DNA of 14,051 nt, taken from assembly GCA_002403175.1 (NCBI GenBank), contig DHHG01000018.1, positions 1-14,051 on the forward strand, given 5' to 3'. Both the position numbers and the translations under genes were made by a program. The DNA is from Syntrophaceae bacterium UBA4778 (GTDB lineage: Bacteria > Desulfobacterota > Syntrophia > Syntrophales > UBA4778). The notes below the pieces were generated by a model. The model did no database searches. It worked only from the letters and a program-made list of their open reading frames with translations, and was not told where the DNA came from. This document shows positions 8,701-14,051 of the stretch, in pieces. How positions within the stretch are numbered: the stretch's first letter is position 1; each line of letters starts with the position of its first letter.

Positions 8701-9335
8701 GCCTGGCGGGTTACGGAATTGAGCTGACTTCTTACTTCACGGATAATGTCGTTGAGCCGAAGAATATTCTGCTTGGTCGATTCCATTTTCCGAACAGCGG
8801 CTTCCTTGCGGCTCTTGTATTTCGTTATTCCGGCCGCCTCTTCGATGTATTGCCGGCGCTCTTCAGGTTTTGCTTCGGCGTAGCTTGTTACGCTGTTTTG
8901 TTCGACCATCGAATAAGTTCTCGGGCCGATACCCGTATCCATAAAGAATTCTTTAATATCGAGCAGACGGCAGGGTACCTTGTTGATATAATATTCGCTC
9001 TCCCCTTCGCGGTAAACGCGCCGGGAAATCATGACCTCGGTGTATTCTGCATACTCGCTTGGAAAATTGATTCCATCATTGGCCAGAATCATCGTCACTT
9101 CGGCCATATTGATGGGTGCCGCATCTTCGCTGCCTGCGAAAATGACATCTTCCATCTTTTTCCCTCTAAGCAGGCGTGCATTCTGTTCCCCCATAATCCA
9201 GCGCAGGCCGTCAATGACATTGCTCTTCCCGCAGCCGTTGGGGCCAACGATCCCGCTGATTCCATCAGAAAAATCGAAAGCAATTTTATCTTTGAACGAT
9301 TTGAATCCGAGTATTTCCAGTTTTTTGAGCTTCAT
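5784..9335 (-). CDS. smc: Chromosome partition protein SMC
   Basis: This encodes 1183 residues, the usual SMC length, and is uninterrupted. SMC homodimers with ScpA and ScpB extrude and condense DNA loops and help segregate chromosomes. The N-terminal ATPase half starts MKLKKLEILGFKSFKDK and carries Walker A GPNGCGKS (31-38). An R-loop region follows (GEQNARLLRGKKMEDVIF), then VEQNSV. A long coiled coil leads to the hinge (about 515-660, GIYGLVADHINVPREFETAV, with the glycine-rich TGGNGGNGSG just after), then the returning coiled coil. The C-terminal half has the ABC signature LLSGGEKSM (from 1092), Walker B FLILDE with Asp1121, the D-loop VDAALDDAN and the switch His in ILVTHNKRTME. The start ATG is set by the conserved N-terminus. 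Its upstream AGAGG is 12 bases away, so the ribosome binding site is weak. The stop is TAG, and another stop follows after three codons. Confidence 0.98.
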   Translation of the reverse strand: MKLKKLEILGFKSFKDKIAFDFSDGISGIVGPNGCGKSNVIDGLRWIMGEQNARLLRGKKMEDVIFAGSEDAAPINMAEVTMILANDGINFPSEYAEYTEVMISRRVYREGESEYYINKVPCRLLDIKEFFMDTGIGPRTYSMVEQNSVTSYAEAKPEERRQYIEEAAGITKYKSRKEAAVRKMESTKQNILRLNDIIREVRSQLNSVTRQAKRAEKYKTMKKEIKDTELALSLQALTNLMQQQQDARNSLDGLKENEDRSRSQLREIEGSTEEVKSGLQDHEEARLQEKLYHLKNEINIKEQEIAFSKKKLTDLSARKQKNETEIKLLRERNETFAGEIENLEVLTAQSAADVEYLRKDISEIQDIADKQRIEERETHKILEERKNRQITLASEHARLKNVLISLERSVADFQKRAERDDREIEENNNKLQSIEDTLQSLNFDLQSDFDNLEISEERERVIRNDIETSKNNLKEANAKILSLKDDLGKKSARLLSLKEFQDSYEWCNEGARSILKANQEAQLSCSGIYGLVADHINVPREFETAVEAILGEKLQYLVVKEAEDGIKAIDYLKNSSTGRGSFVPLEVRNNVGGLDSIAHVNGVLKLIDVIDVREDFKCIADYLLGDALLISNLHTGIALWRKNGFSGTMVTREGDLISQHGVLTGGNGGNGSGLLKNKREITELHLEIEQLTTTLDGEIARRDRMEADLADKEEALQETRSEMRDLEIGINSKKKDVERFENEVKWVQQRLNGLLLNRDSLTREESEASQKIESFKNDLSRNERESESIASEISDLSKRWEELRSRLEAIEKDLTEKRIRLASNEEKKNSAINSLSRLRSDLENISSEIESRVVDSDGCEREISELTARVSTEEEKVRSLYTGFQSIEADLSRERELKAGKESRISELEIQARDIRNSLEDIQKQMNNIQMDIHKITLNYESLIKDIQDRYFIDLASMLADFNGLEEADRIELTKKLESNRKAIEEFGEVNLLAIEEYETLKQRFDFLTSQVTDLNVSMEALQRTITRINRISRTRFAETFEAVNKCFQEAFPKLFPNGKGELRLTESEDLLEAGVEVIVQIPGKKMQNLTLLSGGEKSMVAVALIFAIILYRPTPFLILDEVDAALDDANVSLFNNLIKDISKNSQIILVTHNKRTMEIADNLFGVTMEKKGISTMVSVNLN

Positions 9336-9450
9336 GTAGAACGTTTGCCTCTAGGGTGAGATCATGGATTAAATACGTGTCTTCTAACAAAAGAAAGTAC
9401 CTTTGTAAAGGAAAAATATACAACAAAATGTATACGAAAGAAATCAGACC

Positions 9451-9462
9451 ACAATATATTGT
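9451..9462. promoter_or_regulatory. Perfect 12-base palindrome in the smc upstream gap
   Basis: ACAATATATTGT is a perfect palindrome, and a second one, CGGAATTCCG, follows at 9473-9482. Both lie in the 256-base gap between the nitrilase stop and the smc start, upstream of smc. A possible smc promoter on the minus strand (TTTACA, 17 bases, TAGAAG) lies between the palindrome and smc. The site could be an operator, but an AT-rich palindrome can also occur by chance. Confidence 0.3.
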
Positions 9463-9591
9463 GTGTGCGTTCCGGAATTCCGTAATTTCTACCAAGACTT
9501 TCCCGGAATTGAGATTGAAATACCTGATGGCTTGTGGGACGCTTTGGCGGGAGTGGCTGAACTATATTGGTGGAATTTTGTCGCGAAGTAT

Positions 9592-10404
9592 CTAGCGGAT
9601 CTTGGAATCGGTCAGTCGACCATAGTATTCCGGGCGGCGGTCCTCGAAAAGATCGTTGAAAGGGTTGAGGCGTTTGTCCCTGGATTGGCTTATATCGATA
9701 GCTACTGTCCAGATTTCTTCATCTGTTTCAGAACCGCTGCGAAGAACAGTTCCGTTGACACCAGTGATTTGACTCTCTCCGGTAAAGCTCAGTGATTTTC
9801 CATTTCCCCTATCTTCCGTTCCGATCCGGTTGGCAGTGATTGCAAAAACCCGGTTTTCGAGGCAGCGGGTCACCATTGCACTCTGACAGAATGGTAGGAC
9901 AAGATTTGCAGGATGGCAGATGACGTCCGCTCCCATTAAGGCAAGGGCCCTCATAGATTCCGGGAAGAACCAATCGAAGCAGATCATAATGCCGATCCGG
10001 CAAACGCCGATATCGTAAACTTCAAAAGATTGATCGCCCGGAGTGAACCAAAGCTTCTCTTCAGAGTAGAGATGAATTTTTCTATACCTGCCGCCAAGTC
10101 CCTCCGGAGTTATCAATGCTGCCGAATTGAAAATCCGGGAATCGCATTTTTCAGCCAGACCGGCAACGATGTGTAATTTTTTGCGTCGGGCGATTGCGGA
10201 AAGTCGCTCTACTGTTTTTCCCCCAGGAATTTCTTCCGCCAGAACTCGGGCTTCGTCCGGAGATGTAAAAACATATCCCGTATTAAAAAGTTCCGGGAGT
10301 ACAATAAGATCCGCATTGCAGGATTCAAGCATCCATTCAACGCGGTCCAGATTCTTTTCGACTTCACCGAATTCAGGCCTATATTGTAGATAACCTATTT
10401 TCAT
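9592..10404 (-). CDS. Carbon-nitrogen hydrolase (nitrilase superfamily amidase)
   Basis: This encodes 270 residues, the normal size for a single-domain member. Enzymes of this family hydrolyse a non-peptide C-N bond (amide, omega-amide, carbamoyl amide) through a Cys thioester in the cytoplasm. The triad is intact: Glu38 in LIVLPELFNTGY, Lys109 in GRYRKIHLY, Cys142 in IGIMICFDWFFPES. The family's supporting region EEKLWFTPGD and the segment CHPANLVLPFCQSAM are also present, as is NRVFAITANRIGTEDRG. The CFDWFFPE form suggests the amidase/N-carbamoyl-type branches rather than true nitrilases, but the substrate cannot be read from the sequence. The ATG at 10404 has no clear ribosome binding site. 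A TATACA (10414-10419 on the minus strand) ends only 9 bases before it, so the message may be almost leaderless. The gene stands alone between smc and a non-coding stretch. The stop is TAG. Confidence 0.92.
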   Translation of the reverse strand: MKIGYLQYRPEFGEVEKNLDRVEWMLESCNADLIVLPELFNTGYVFTSPDEARVLAEEIPGGKTVERLSAIARRKKLHIVAGLAEKCDSRIFNSAALITPEGLGGRYRKIHLYSEEKLWFTPGDQSFEVYDIGVCRIGIMICFDWFFPESMRALALMGADVICHPANLVLPFCQSAMVTRCLENRVFAITANRIGTEDRGNGKSLSFTGESQITGVNGTVLRSGSETDEEIWTVAIDISQSRDKRLNPFNDLFEDRRPEYYGRLTDSKIR

Positions 10405-10676
10405 TTTAGTATTTGTATACAGGATTGCTGAAATGATTTGTCATGAGGATCACGGTTTTTGCTGTTTAAAATCACACGTGCCGCGAAAATCTCGCTTGAG
10501 CCCTTCTGAATCCATCGATCAGGTAATTGAGCCTTGCGCTGATCATCATGCGATTATTTTCCCGGTCGGCTTTCATCCCGGTGAATTAGAAGAATACACA
10601 ATGCCGGTTTTCCTTGTAAAGAAAATAATGAATCCAAATAAGAAATCATACATCGCCGTGCAAAAGTATATATATA

Positions 10677-10706
10677 TTGACACAGAGATAACATTCATGT
10701 TAATAC
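10677..10706 (+). promoter_or_regulatory. Possible sigma-70 promoter
   Basis: TTGACA at 10677-10682 is a perfect -35 box following an AT-rich run. Downstream, TGTTAATAC (10698-10706) could act as an extended -10; the best hexamer (GTTAAT, 16-base spacing) matches only 4 of 6. If used, it gives a leader of about 200 bases before the GTG at 10914 and could still drive nuoE and nuoF through the decayed genes. Confidence 0.35.
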
Positions 10707-10870
10707 GTCCGCGATCGCTGAACATAATGTAAGCATTCGCTTTTCAATGAGATATTGGCTTGAAGCCTCCTCCACTTGGCATTTATGATGCGAATGGAAA
10801 GCTCTCGTATTGCACACAATAGACAGTTTATTTTGGAAATTAGGCGCAGAAGATTTCTGATGCCTGTAAA

Positions 10871-10907
10871 TTAGGAAACGTCGTTTTGGCATTTTTCCTA
10901 GAGGGAG
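10871..10907 (+). promoter_or_regulatory. Stem-loop and ribosome binding site before the first DRTGG remnant
   Basis: TTAGGAAA (10871-10878) pairs with TTTCCTAG (10894-10901), giving an 8-base stem with one G·T pair. Its left side carries the nested palindrome AAACG-T-CGTTT (10876-10886). The right arm touches GAGGGAG (10901-10907), which is a strong ribosome binding site 6 bases before the GTG at 10914. A fold or an operator here could control expression of the cassette; this is inferred from sequence only. Confidence 0.4.
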
Positions 10908-10913
10908 TAAACA

Positions 10914-11180
10914 GTGACCCTTCACGAAATTCAGGAGGCACTGAGGCGGATTTTATAGTTGGACGAGGTCAGATGGATACCGAGGTCAATACTGCCTTCG
11001 CCGCTGATCTGATGAGTGACGTGCTGGCCTTTGCCAAACCGGGAGCCCTATTGCCAACCGGTCTGACAAATCCTCAAGTTGTCATAATTTCTGATATTCT
11101 GGATATTGCCGCGATCACGCTGGTAAGAGGGAAAATCCCCCTCCGGAAACGATTCGCTTGACTCAGGAGTTGTCTGTCCC
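10914..11180 (+). pseudogene. DRTGG-domain protein gene, frameshifted and truncated
   Basis: This is a broken gene. It starts at a GTG with GAGGGAG 6 bases upstream and reads VTLHEIQEALRRIL then TAG. The family continues one frame over: IVGRGQMDTEVNTAFAADLM, then SDVLAFAKPGALL, TGLTNPQV and LDIAAITLVRGK up to about 11130. A second shift in the AAAATCCCCC run moves to PPPETIRLTQELSVPV, ending at about 11180. This order matches the small DRTGG proteins (about 115 residues, related to the middle domain of phosphotransacetylase-type proteins) found next to hydrogenase and NuoE/NuoF genes in anaerobes. The last 25 or so residues of the family are missing, because the sequence jumps into a GHKL ATPase end. 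The 91-codon open frame at 10886-11161 is only the middle part of this gene. Confidence 0.75.
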
Positions 11181-11290
11181 GGTATGGGATTGAGCAAATG
11201 AAACGTTACTCGGATGAATTTGAAATCTTTTCAGAAGTGGGCGTCGGGACTCGCGTCTGTATGAAGATATACAAGACAGGTAGAAAGTGA
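11181..11290 (+). pseudogene. GHKL ATPase (RsbW-like) gene, C-terminal remnant
   Basis: Only the end of the gene survives. GGTATGGGATTG (11181-11192) reads GMGL, the G2-type box of GHKL ATPases. After a one- or two-base slip the frame reads MKRYSDEFEIFSEVGVGTRV then CMKIYKTGRK and TGA at 11288-11290. SDEFEI-SEVGxGTRV-M is the usual last beta-hairpin of anti-sigma/serine kinase proteins of the RsbW type. The N, G1 and ATP-lid regions (about 110 residues by family length) are absent. The remnant is joined directly to the first DRTGG remnant at about 11180, so a deletion removed the space between. It cannot bind ATP as it stands. Confidence 0.65.
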
Positions 11291-11315
11291 GAGTAGAAAC
11301 ACAAAAGAGAGCCAA

Positions 11316-11653
11316 ATAAAGCTGGAAGACATAATCAAGGAAAGGAATTGAATCTGAAGGTCCGGTGCTGTGAGAACAAACTCTCCAACGAGATCAGGGT
11401 AGGTTCCGTCAGCGACCTCTTGAGCGATGTTATGGCAAATAGTCAGAAGGGGGATGTCTGGGTTACTTGGCAAGTTTACCGAACATTGTTGCTGTTGCCA
11501 TCCTGAAGGAGCATGCGGGCATTATTCTTGTTCAAGGGAAGTGCAATGGGCAAGATCCTGGAAAAGGCCTCTAAAGACGGTATCCCGGTCTTGGAAACGA
11601 ACCTGACCGGTTTTGAGGTAGCAGGGAAGTTATACAGATTGATCAATCCTTGA
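11316..11653 (+). pseudogene. Second DRTGG-domain protein gene, multiply frameshifted
   Basis: The start codon is gone (ATA AAG CTG GAA GAC where ATG is expected). The first piece reads KLEDIIKE, then a shift near 11342 gives ELNLKVRCCENKLSNEIRVG, SVSDLLSDVMANSQKGDVWV. A one-base loss at about 11480 moves to NIVAVAILKEHAGIILVQGK. Another shift at about 11550 gives ILEKASKDGIPVLETNLTGF then EVAGKLYRLINP and TGA at 11651. Put together, these cover a complete DRTGG protein of about 112 residues in order, so little has been deleted. It is a different paralogue from the first one. The damage consists of at least three indels and a lost start. Confidence 0.75.
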
Positions 11654-11673
11654 AAGGTCATTTCTCTCAGTAA

Positions 11674-11994
11674 GGCGCTGCCGACTCCAAGTTGGTGTAT
11701 TATGAACCATCTTTGTGGTCTGCAGTGCGTTTTTGAGGGTAGAATGGCCTTTTGTTGCGAGAGACGCAGGATTGGCCATATCGATCATCAGCCTCTCGGT
11801 GACATAGCGGGGGCAATGATTGCATTGATTGCCGGCAATCCCGATATTGACTTTGTGTACACGCATTATCATGCAGATCGTGTATTTTCTCAATCGATAC
11901 ACGGGCGATTAAGGAGAAAATTGATGAAATTCCAATCAATCATCCTGACGTTCTGAAGTTCAAAGAGGGCTTGGAAAAGGTTGGAGTAAATTAA
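11674..11994 (+). pseudogene. Decayed gene, possibly metallo-beta-lactamase fold
   Basis: Protein-like pieces occur in several frames: DSKLVYYEPSLWSAVRF (from about 11683) ending in TGA, then GRMAF, then IDFVYTHYHADRVF (about 11845-11890, within the open frame 11702-11956), then AIKEKIDEIPINHPDVLKFK and EGLEKVGVN ending in TAA at 11992. THYHAD resembles the HxHxDH metal motif of metallo-beta-lactamase-fold hydrolases, with the last His replaced by Arg. YEPSLWSAVRF followed by a MAF-like strand also fits that family's N-terminus. This assignment is tentative. The last piece, just before nuoE, may belong to a different gene. The 84-codon open frame alone has no ribosome binding site and is not a credible gene. 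Confidence 0.4.
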
Positions 11995-12010
11995 GAGCAA
12001 GGAGGAAGGC

Positions 12011-12505
12011 ATGAAGAAAGACAATGAGGAACTTTTGAAGGAGTTCAGTCCGGAGCAGATTCAAAAACTCGATGCCATTATCGAGAAATATAAAGGGAAA
12101 CCGGGGGGATTGATACCCGTTCTGGAAGAGGCCCAGATAGCCCTCGAGTATCTGCCCATGGCCGTCCAGAAAAGGATTTCGGAAGGATTGAACATTCCTT
12201 TGGCACAGATTTATGGCGTCGTGACGTTTTATTCATTTTTCACAATGAAGCCGCGCGGTAAACATACGGTTCGAGTATGCCTCGGAACAGCTTGTTATGT
12301 CAGGGGCGGAAAAACGATAGCGGAGAACATGGTCAAAGAATTCGGCATAACTGAAGGCGAAACAACGGCCGACAGAATGTTCACTTATGAAACGGTCCGG
12401 TGCCTGGGTGCTTGCGGGTTGGGCCCGGTCATGGTTATCGATGAAAACGTCCATGGCAAAGTAAAGGCTGCCAAGGTTAAAGAAGTACTGTCAAAATATA
12501 ATTAA
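12011..12505 (+). CDS. nuoE: NuoE-like [2Fe-2S] subunit of hydrogenase/formate dehydrogenase module
   Basis: This encodes 164 residues, complete; the family norm is about 160-170. AAGGAGG lies 5 bases before the ATG, the strongest ribosome binding site in the window. An N-terminal helical region (FSPEQIQKLDAIIEKYKG, LIPVLEEAQIALEYLP) leads into the thioredoxin-like fold. The four [2Fe-2S] ligands are Cys90 and Cys95 (CLGTAC) and Cys131 and Cys135 (CLGAC). IYGVVTFYSFF is the usual conserved helix. It passes electrons with NuoF as part of an NAD(P)H-oxidising or -reducing module. The same protein is called HndA or HydC in soluble [FeFe]-hydrogenases. It is followed after 17 bases by the NuoF-like gene, a tight operon. 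Complex I itself is unlikely, because nuoA-D are not upstream and the partner has the hydrogenase-type extension. Confidence 0.95.
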   Translation: MKKDNEELLKEFSPEQIQKLDAIIEKYKGKPGGLIPVLEEAQIALEYLPMAVQKRISEGLNIPLAQIYGVVTFYSFFTMKPRGKHTVRVCLGTACYVRGGKTIAENMVKEFGITEGETTADRMFTYETVRCLGACGLGPVMVIDENVHGKVKAAKVKEVLSKYN

Positions 12506-12522
12506 TTGCGAGGGAAGCAGAC

Positions 12523-14051
12523 ATGGCGAAAATCAAGATTGAAGATTTAAAGAAAATCAAGGAGAAAGTGGTGGCGGAGACCTCCCTCCGGGAAGGCCAT
12601 CGTCGCGTGAAAGCGACCGTTCATATGGGAACTTGCGGCATCGCTTCCGGCGCAAAGGAAGTTATGGATGCCTTGATGGATGAGATCGGGGCGTCCGGGG
12701 CATCAGATATCGCGGTTACAACATCCGGGTGTATGGGGCTCTGCAGCAGGGAACCCCTTGTTACCGTGGAAATTGTCGGCAAGGAGCCGATTAAATACGA
12801 ATACGTCGACGCAGACAAAATGCGGCAGATTTTCAAGGGCCACATTTTACAGGGTGAAATTCAGATGCCTTTTGTCCTTGCCAGGGGAGTGGAGCTTCTC
12901 GAAGGGGAAGTGGCTGAAAGCCGTCCTCTGGATAAGTCTGCGGATAAAATCCCCACCATTCAGGATATTCCGTTCTTTGCTCATCAGAAACTGAGAGTTC
13001 TGAAAAACAGAGGCCTGATCGATCCTGAGAAAATAGAAGAATATATCGCCAGAGACGGATATGCCGGAATGGCAAAGGCCCTGACGGAAATGAACTCGGA
13101 ACAGATCATCAAGGAAGTCCTGGATTCCGGTCTGCGCGGCCGAGGTGGCGCGGGATTCCCGACCGGTCTGAAATGGCAGTTCGCTTCCCGTTCAGCCAGC
13201 GATATCAAATACGTGCTGTGCAATGCCGATGAAGGCGATCCGGGCGCTTTCATGGACAGAAGCGTTCTGGAAGCCGATCCGCATGCCGTCCTCGAAGGAA
13301 TGGTGGTTGCGGCCAAGGCAATCGGTTCCAGCAAGGGCTATATCTATTGTCGTGCCGAATATCCGCTGGCTATTCACCGGCTGAATATCGCACTGGATCA
13401 GGCGAGGGAACTCGGACTCCTCGGGAATGATATCTTGGGTACCGGATTTAATTTTGATATCGAGATTTATCAGGGTGCAGGCGCCTTTGTGTGCGGTGAG
13501 GAAACCGCTCTCATGACGTCCATTGAAGGAAAACGCGGCATGCCCCGTCCTCGTCCTCCGTTCCCGGCCGTTGCCGGATTGTGGGGTAAACCGAGCATTC
13601 TGAATAACGTGGAAACGTTTGCCAATGTCGGACAGATCGTGCTCCGTGGCGGCGCCTGGTACTCCAGCGTCGGGACAGAGAAGAGCAAGGGTACGAAGGT
13701 TTTTGCTTTGACCGGCGATGTAAACAATGTCGGTTTGGTTGAAGTTCCAATGGGGACGACCCTCGGCACGATCGTTTATGAAGTCGGCGGTGGTATTCCG
13801 AAAGGCAAGAAATTCAAGGCTGCCCAGCTGGGCGGTCCTTCGGGAGGCATGATCCCTGTTCAGCATCTCAATGCCCCGATCGATTACGAGAAGGTTGCGG
13901 AGTTGGGCGCCATTATGGGTTCCGGCGGACTGATTGTCATGAACGAAGACATGTGCGCGGTCGATATGGCGCGCTTCTTCATGGATTTCTGCCAGGAAGA
14001 GTCCTGCGGAAAATGTACGCCGTGCCGCGAAGGGACAAAACGCATGCTCGA
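12523..14051 (+). CDS. nuoF: NuoF-like flavoprotein subunit (HndC/HydB type), partial
   Basis: The ATG at 12523 follows GAGGGA by about 6 bases. The frame is open to the window edge (509 codons); intact hydrogenase-type homologues are about 490-620 residues. Residues 1-120 are a thioredoxin-like Fe-S domain (Cys38 in MGTCGIASGA, Cys70 and Cys74 in SGCMGLC), absent from E. coli NuoF and typical of HndC/HydB. The FMN/NADH core follows: GRGGAGFPTGLKW (from 206), CNADEGDPGAFMDR (233-246), GAGAFVCGEETALM (from 318). SCGKCTPCREGT (from 494) carries the first three Cys of the N3 [4Fe-4S] cluster. It oxidises or reduces NAD(P)H through FMN, with electrons passing to a catalytic subunit expected downstream ([FeFe]-hydrogenase or formate dehydrogenase). 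Whether it works by bifurcation or simple transfer cannot be decided here. The C-terminal ferredoxin domain, if present, is outside the window. Confidence 0.95.
   Translation, partial: MAKIKIEDLKKIKEKVVAETSLREGHRRVKATVHMGTCGIASGAKEVMDALMDEIGASGASDIAVTTSGCMGLCSREPLVTVEIVGKEPIKYEYVDADKMRQIFKGHILQGEIQMPFVLARGVELLEGEVAESRPLDKSADKIPTIQDIPFFAHQKLRVLKNRGLIDPEKIEEYIARDGYAGMAKALTEMNSEQIIKEVLDSGLRGRGGAGFPTGLKWQFASRSASDIKYVLCNADEGDPGAFMDRSVLEADPHAVLEGMVVAAKAIGSSKGYIYCRAEYPLAIHRLNIALDQARELGLLGNDILGTGFNFDIEIYQGAGAFVCGEETALMTSIEGKRGMPRPRPPFPAVAGLWGKPSILNNVETFANVGQIVLRGGAWYSSVGTEKSKGTKVFALTGDVNNVGLVEVPMGTTLGTIVYEVGGGIPKGKKFKAAQLGGPSGGMIPVQHLNAPIDYEKVAELGAIMGSGGLIVMNEDMCAVDMARFFMDFCQEESCGKCTPCREGTKRML

Larger units (their letters stand above)
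10405..10913. other. 509-base stretch without a recognisable gene
   Basis: This lies between the divergent nitrilase gene and the decayed DRTGG gene. There is an open frame on the plus strand (10433-10732, 99 codons) with a curious segment DHHAIIFPVGFHPGELEE, and a short 34-codon frame on the minus strand (10576-10472). Neither has a ribosome binding site or a family I recognise. The right half is AT-rich with a TATATATAT run just before a perfect -35 box. It may hold an older, eroded gene plus the promoter region of the genes to the right. Confidence 0.5.

Noticed and set aside
8850..9359. 169-codon plus-strand open frame
   Set aside because: It is antisense to the highly conserved N-terminal ATPase part of smc and is a shadow of that gene.
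10734..10796. Inverted repeat CATTCGC...GCGAATG
   Set aside because: The arms are seven bases and separated by about 50; chance is a sufficient explanation and no element boundary is visible.
10886..11161. An intact 91-residue gene of its own
   Set aside because: Its first residues are out of frame with the family. The true start is the GTG at 10914 in another frame, and the family continues in a third frame after 11130, so it is the middle of a broken gene.
11702..11956. An intact 84-residue gene
   Set aside because: It has no ribosome binding site, and recognisable protein pieces sit in other frames on both sides. It is part of a decayed gene.
13192..13866. 224-codon minus-strand open frame
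   Set aside because: It is antisense to the conserved FMN/NADH core of the NuoF-like gene. The plus-strand motifs leave no doubt which strand is coding.

Overview
The window looks like chromosome from a free-living, probably anaerobic Gram-negative bacterium. My best guess is a syntrophic or sulfate-reducer-type member of the former Deltaproteobacteria (Syntrophales-like). That guess rests on three things: a NuoE/NuoF-type flavin module with an N-terminal thioredoxin-like Fe-S domain, DRTGG and GHKL remnants upstream of it, and exported proteins with an LPP20-like domain and a 'WRVDGG' repeat. No marker gene settles the lineage.

Layout. (1) Positions 1-2630, minus strand: a probable three-gene exported-protein operon, read from right to left. 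It holds a secreted Ig-like/WRVDGG-repeat protein, an LPP20-like periplasmic protein and a lipoprotein cut by the window edge. (2) 2892-3980, minus strand: a full-length ychF reading frame broken by one in-frame TAG at a conserved lysine codon. (3) 4153-4605, plus strand: a YajD-like HNH protein, divergent from ychF. (4) 4665-9335, minus strand: ftsY and smc, both intact, serving SRP-dependent membrane targeting and chromosome condensation. (5) 9592-10404, minus strand: a nitrilase-superfamily amidase with an intact Glu-Lys-Cys triad. (6) 10405-10913: no recognisable gene, but promoter-like and operator-like signals facing right. (7) 10914-11994, plus strand: a gene graveyard. It contains a DRTGG-domain gene with two frameshifts, fused by a deletion to the C-terminal end of a GHKL ATPase (RsbW-like) gene, then a second DRTGG gene with at least three frameshifts, then a scrambled remnant that may be a metallo-beta-lactamase-fold protein. 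(8) 12011-14051, plus strand: intact nuoE-like and nuoF-like genes, the second running off the window.

How they fit together. The right end is the electron-input module (NAD(P)H oxidation through FMN and Fe-S clusters) of a soluble hydrogenase or formate dehydrogenase; the catalytic subunit would lie beyond base 14051. From general knowledge, DRTGG and GHKL genes commonly sit upstream of such modules in anaerobes. Here the accessory genes have decayed while the enzyme genes kept good frames and ribosome binding sites. Together with the ychF nonsense codon, this gives at least four broken genes in 14 kb beside long intact ones (smc is 1183 codons). That pattern favours real gene decay over poor sequence quality.

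No CRISPR array, rRNA, tRNA, insertion sequence or phage gene was seen. I did not find a convincing new defence or metabolic system. The most unusual items are the ychF amber codon and the decayed DRTGG/GHKL cassette.
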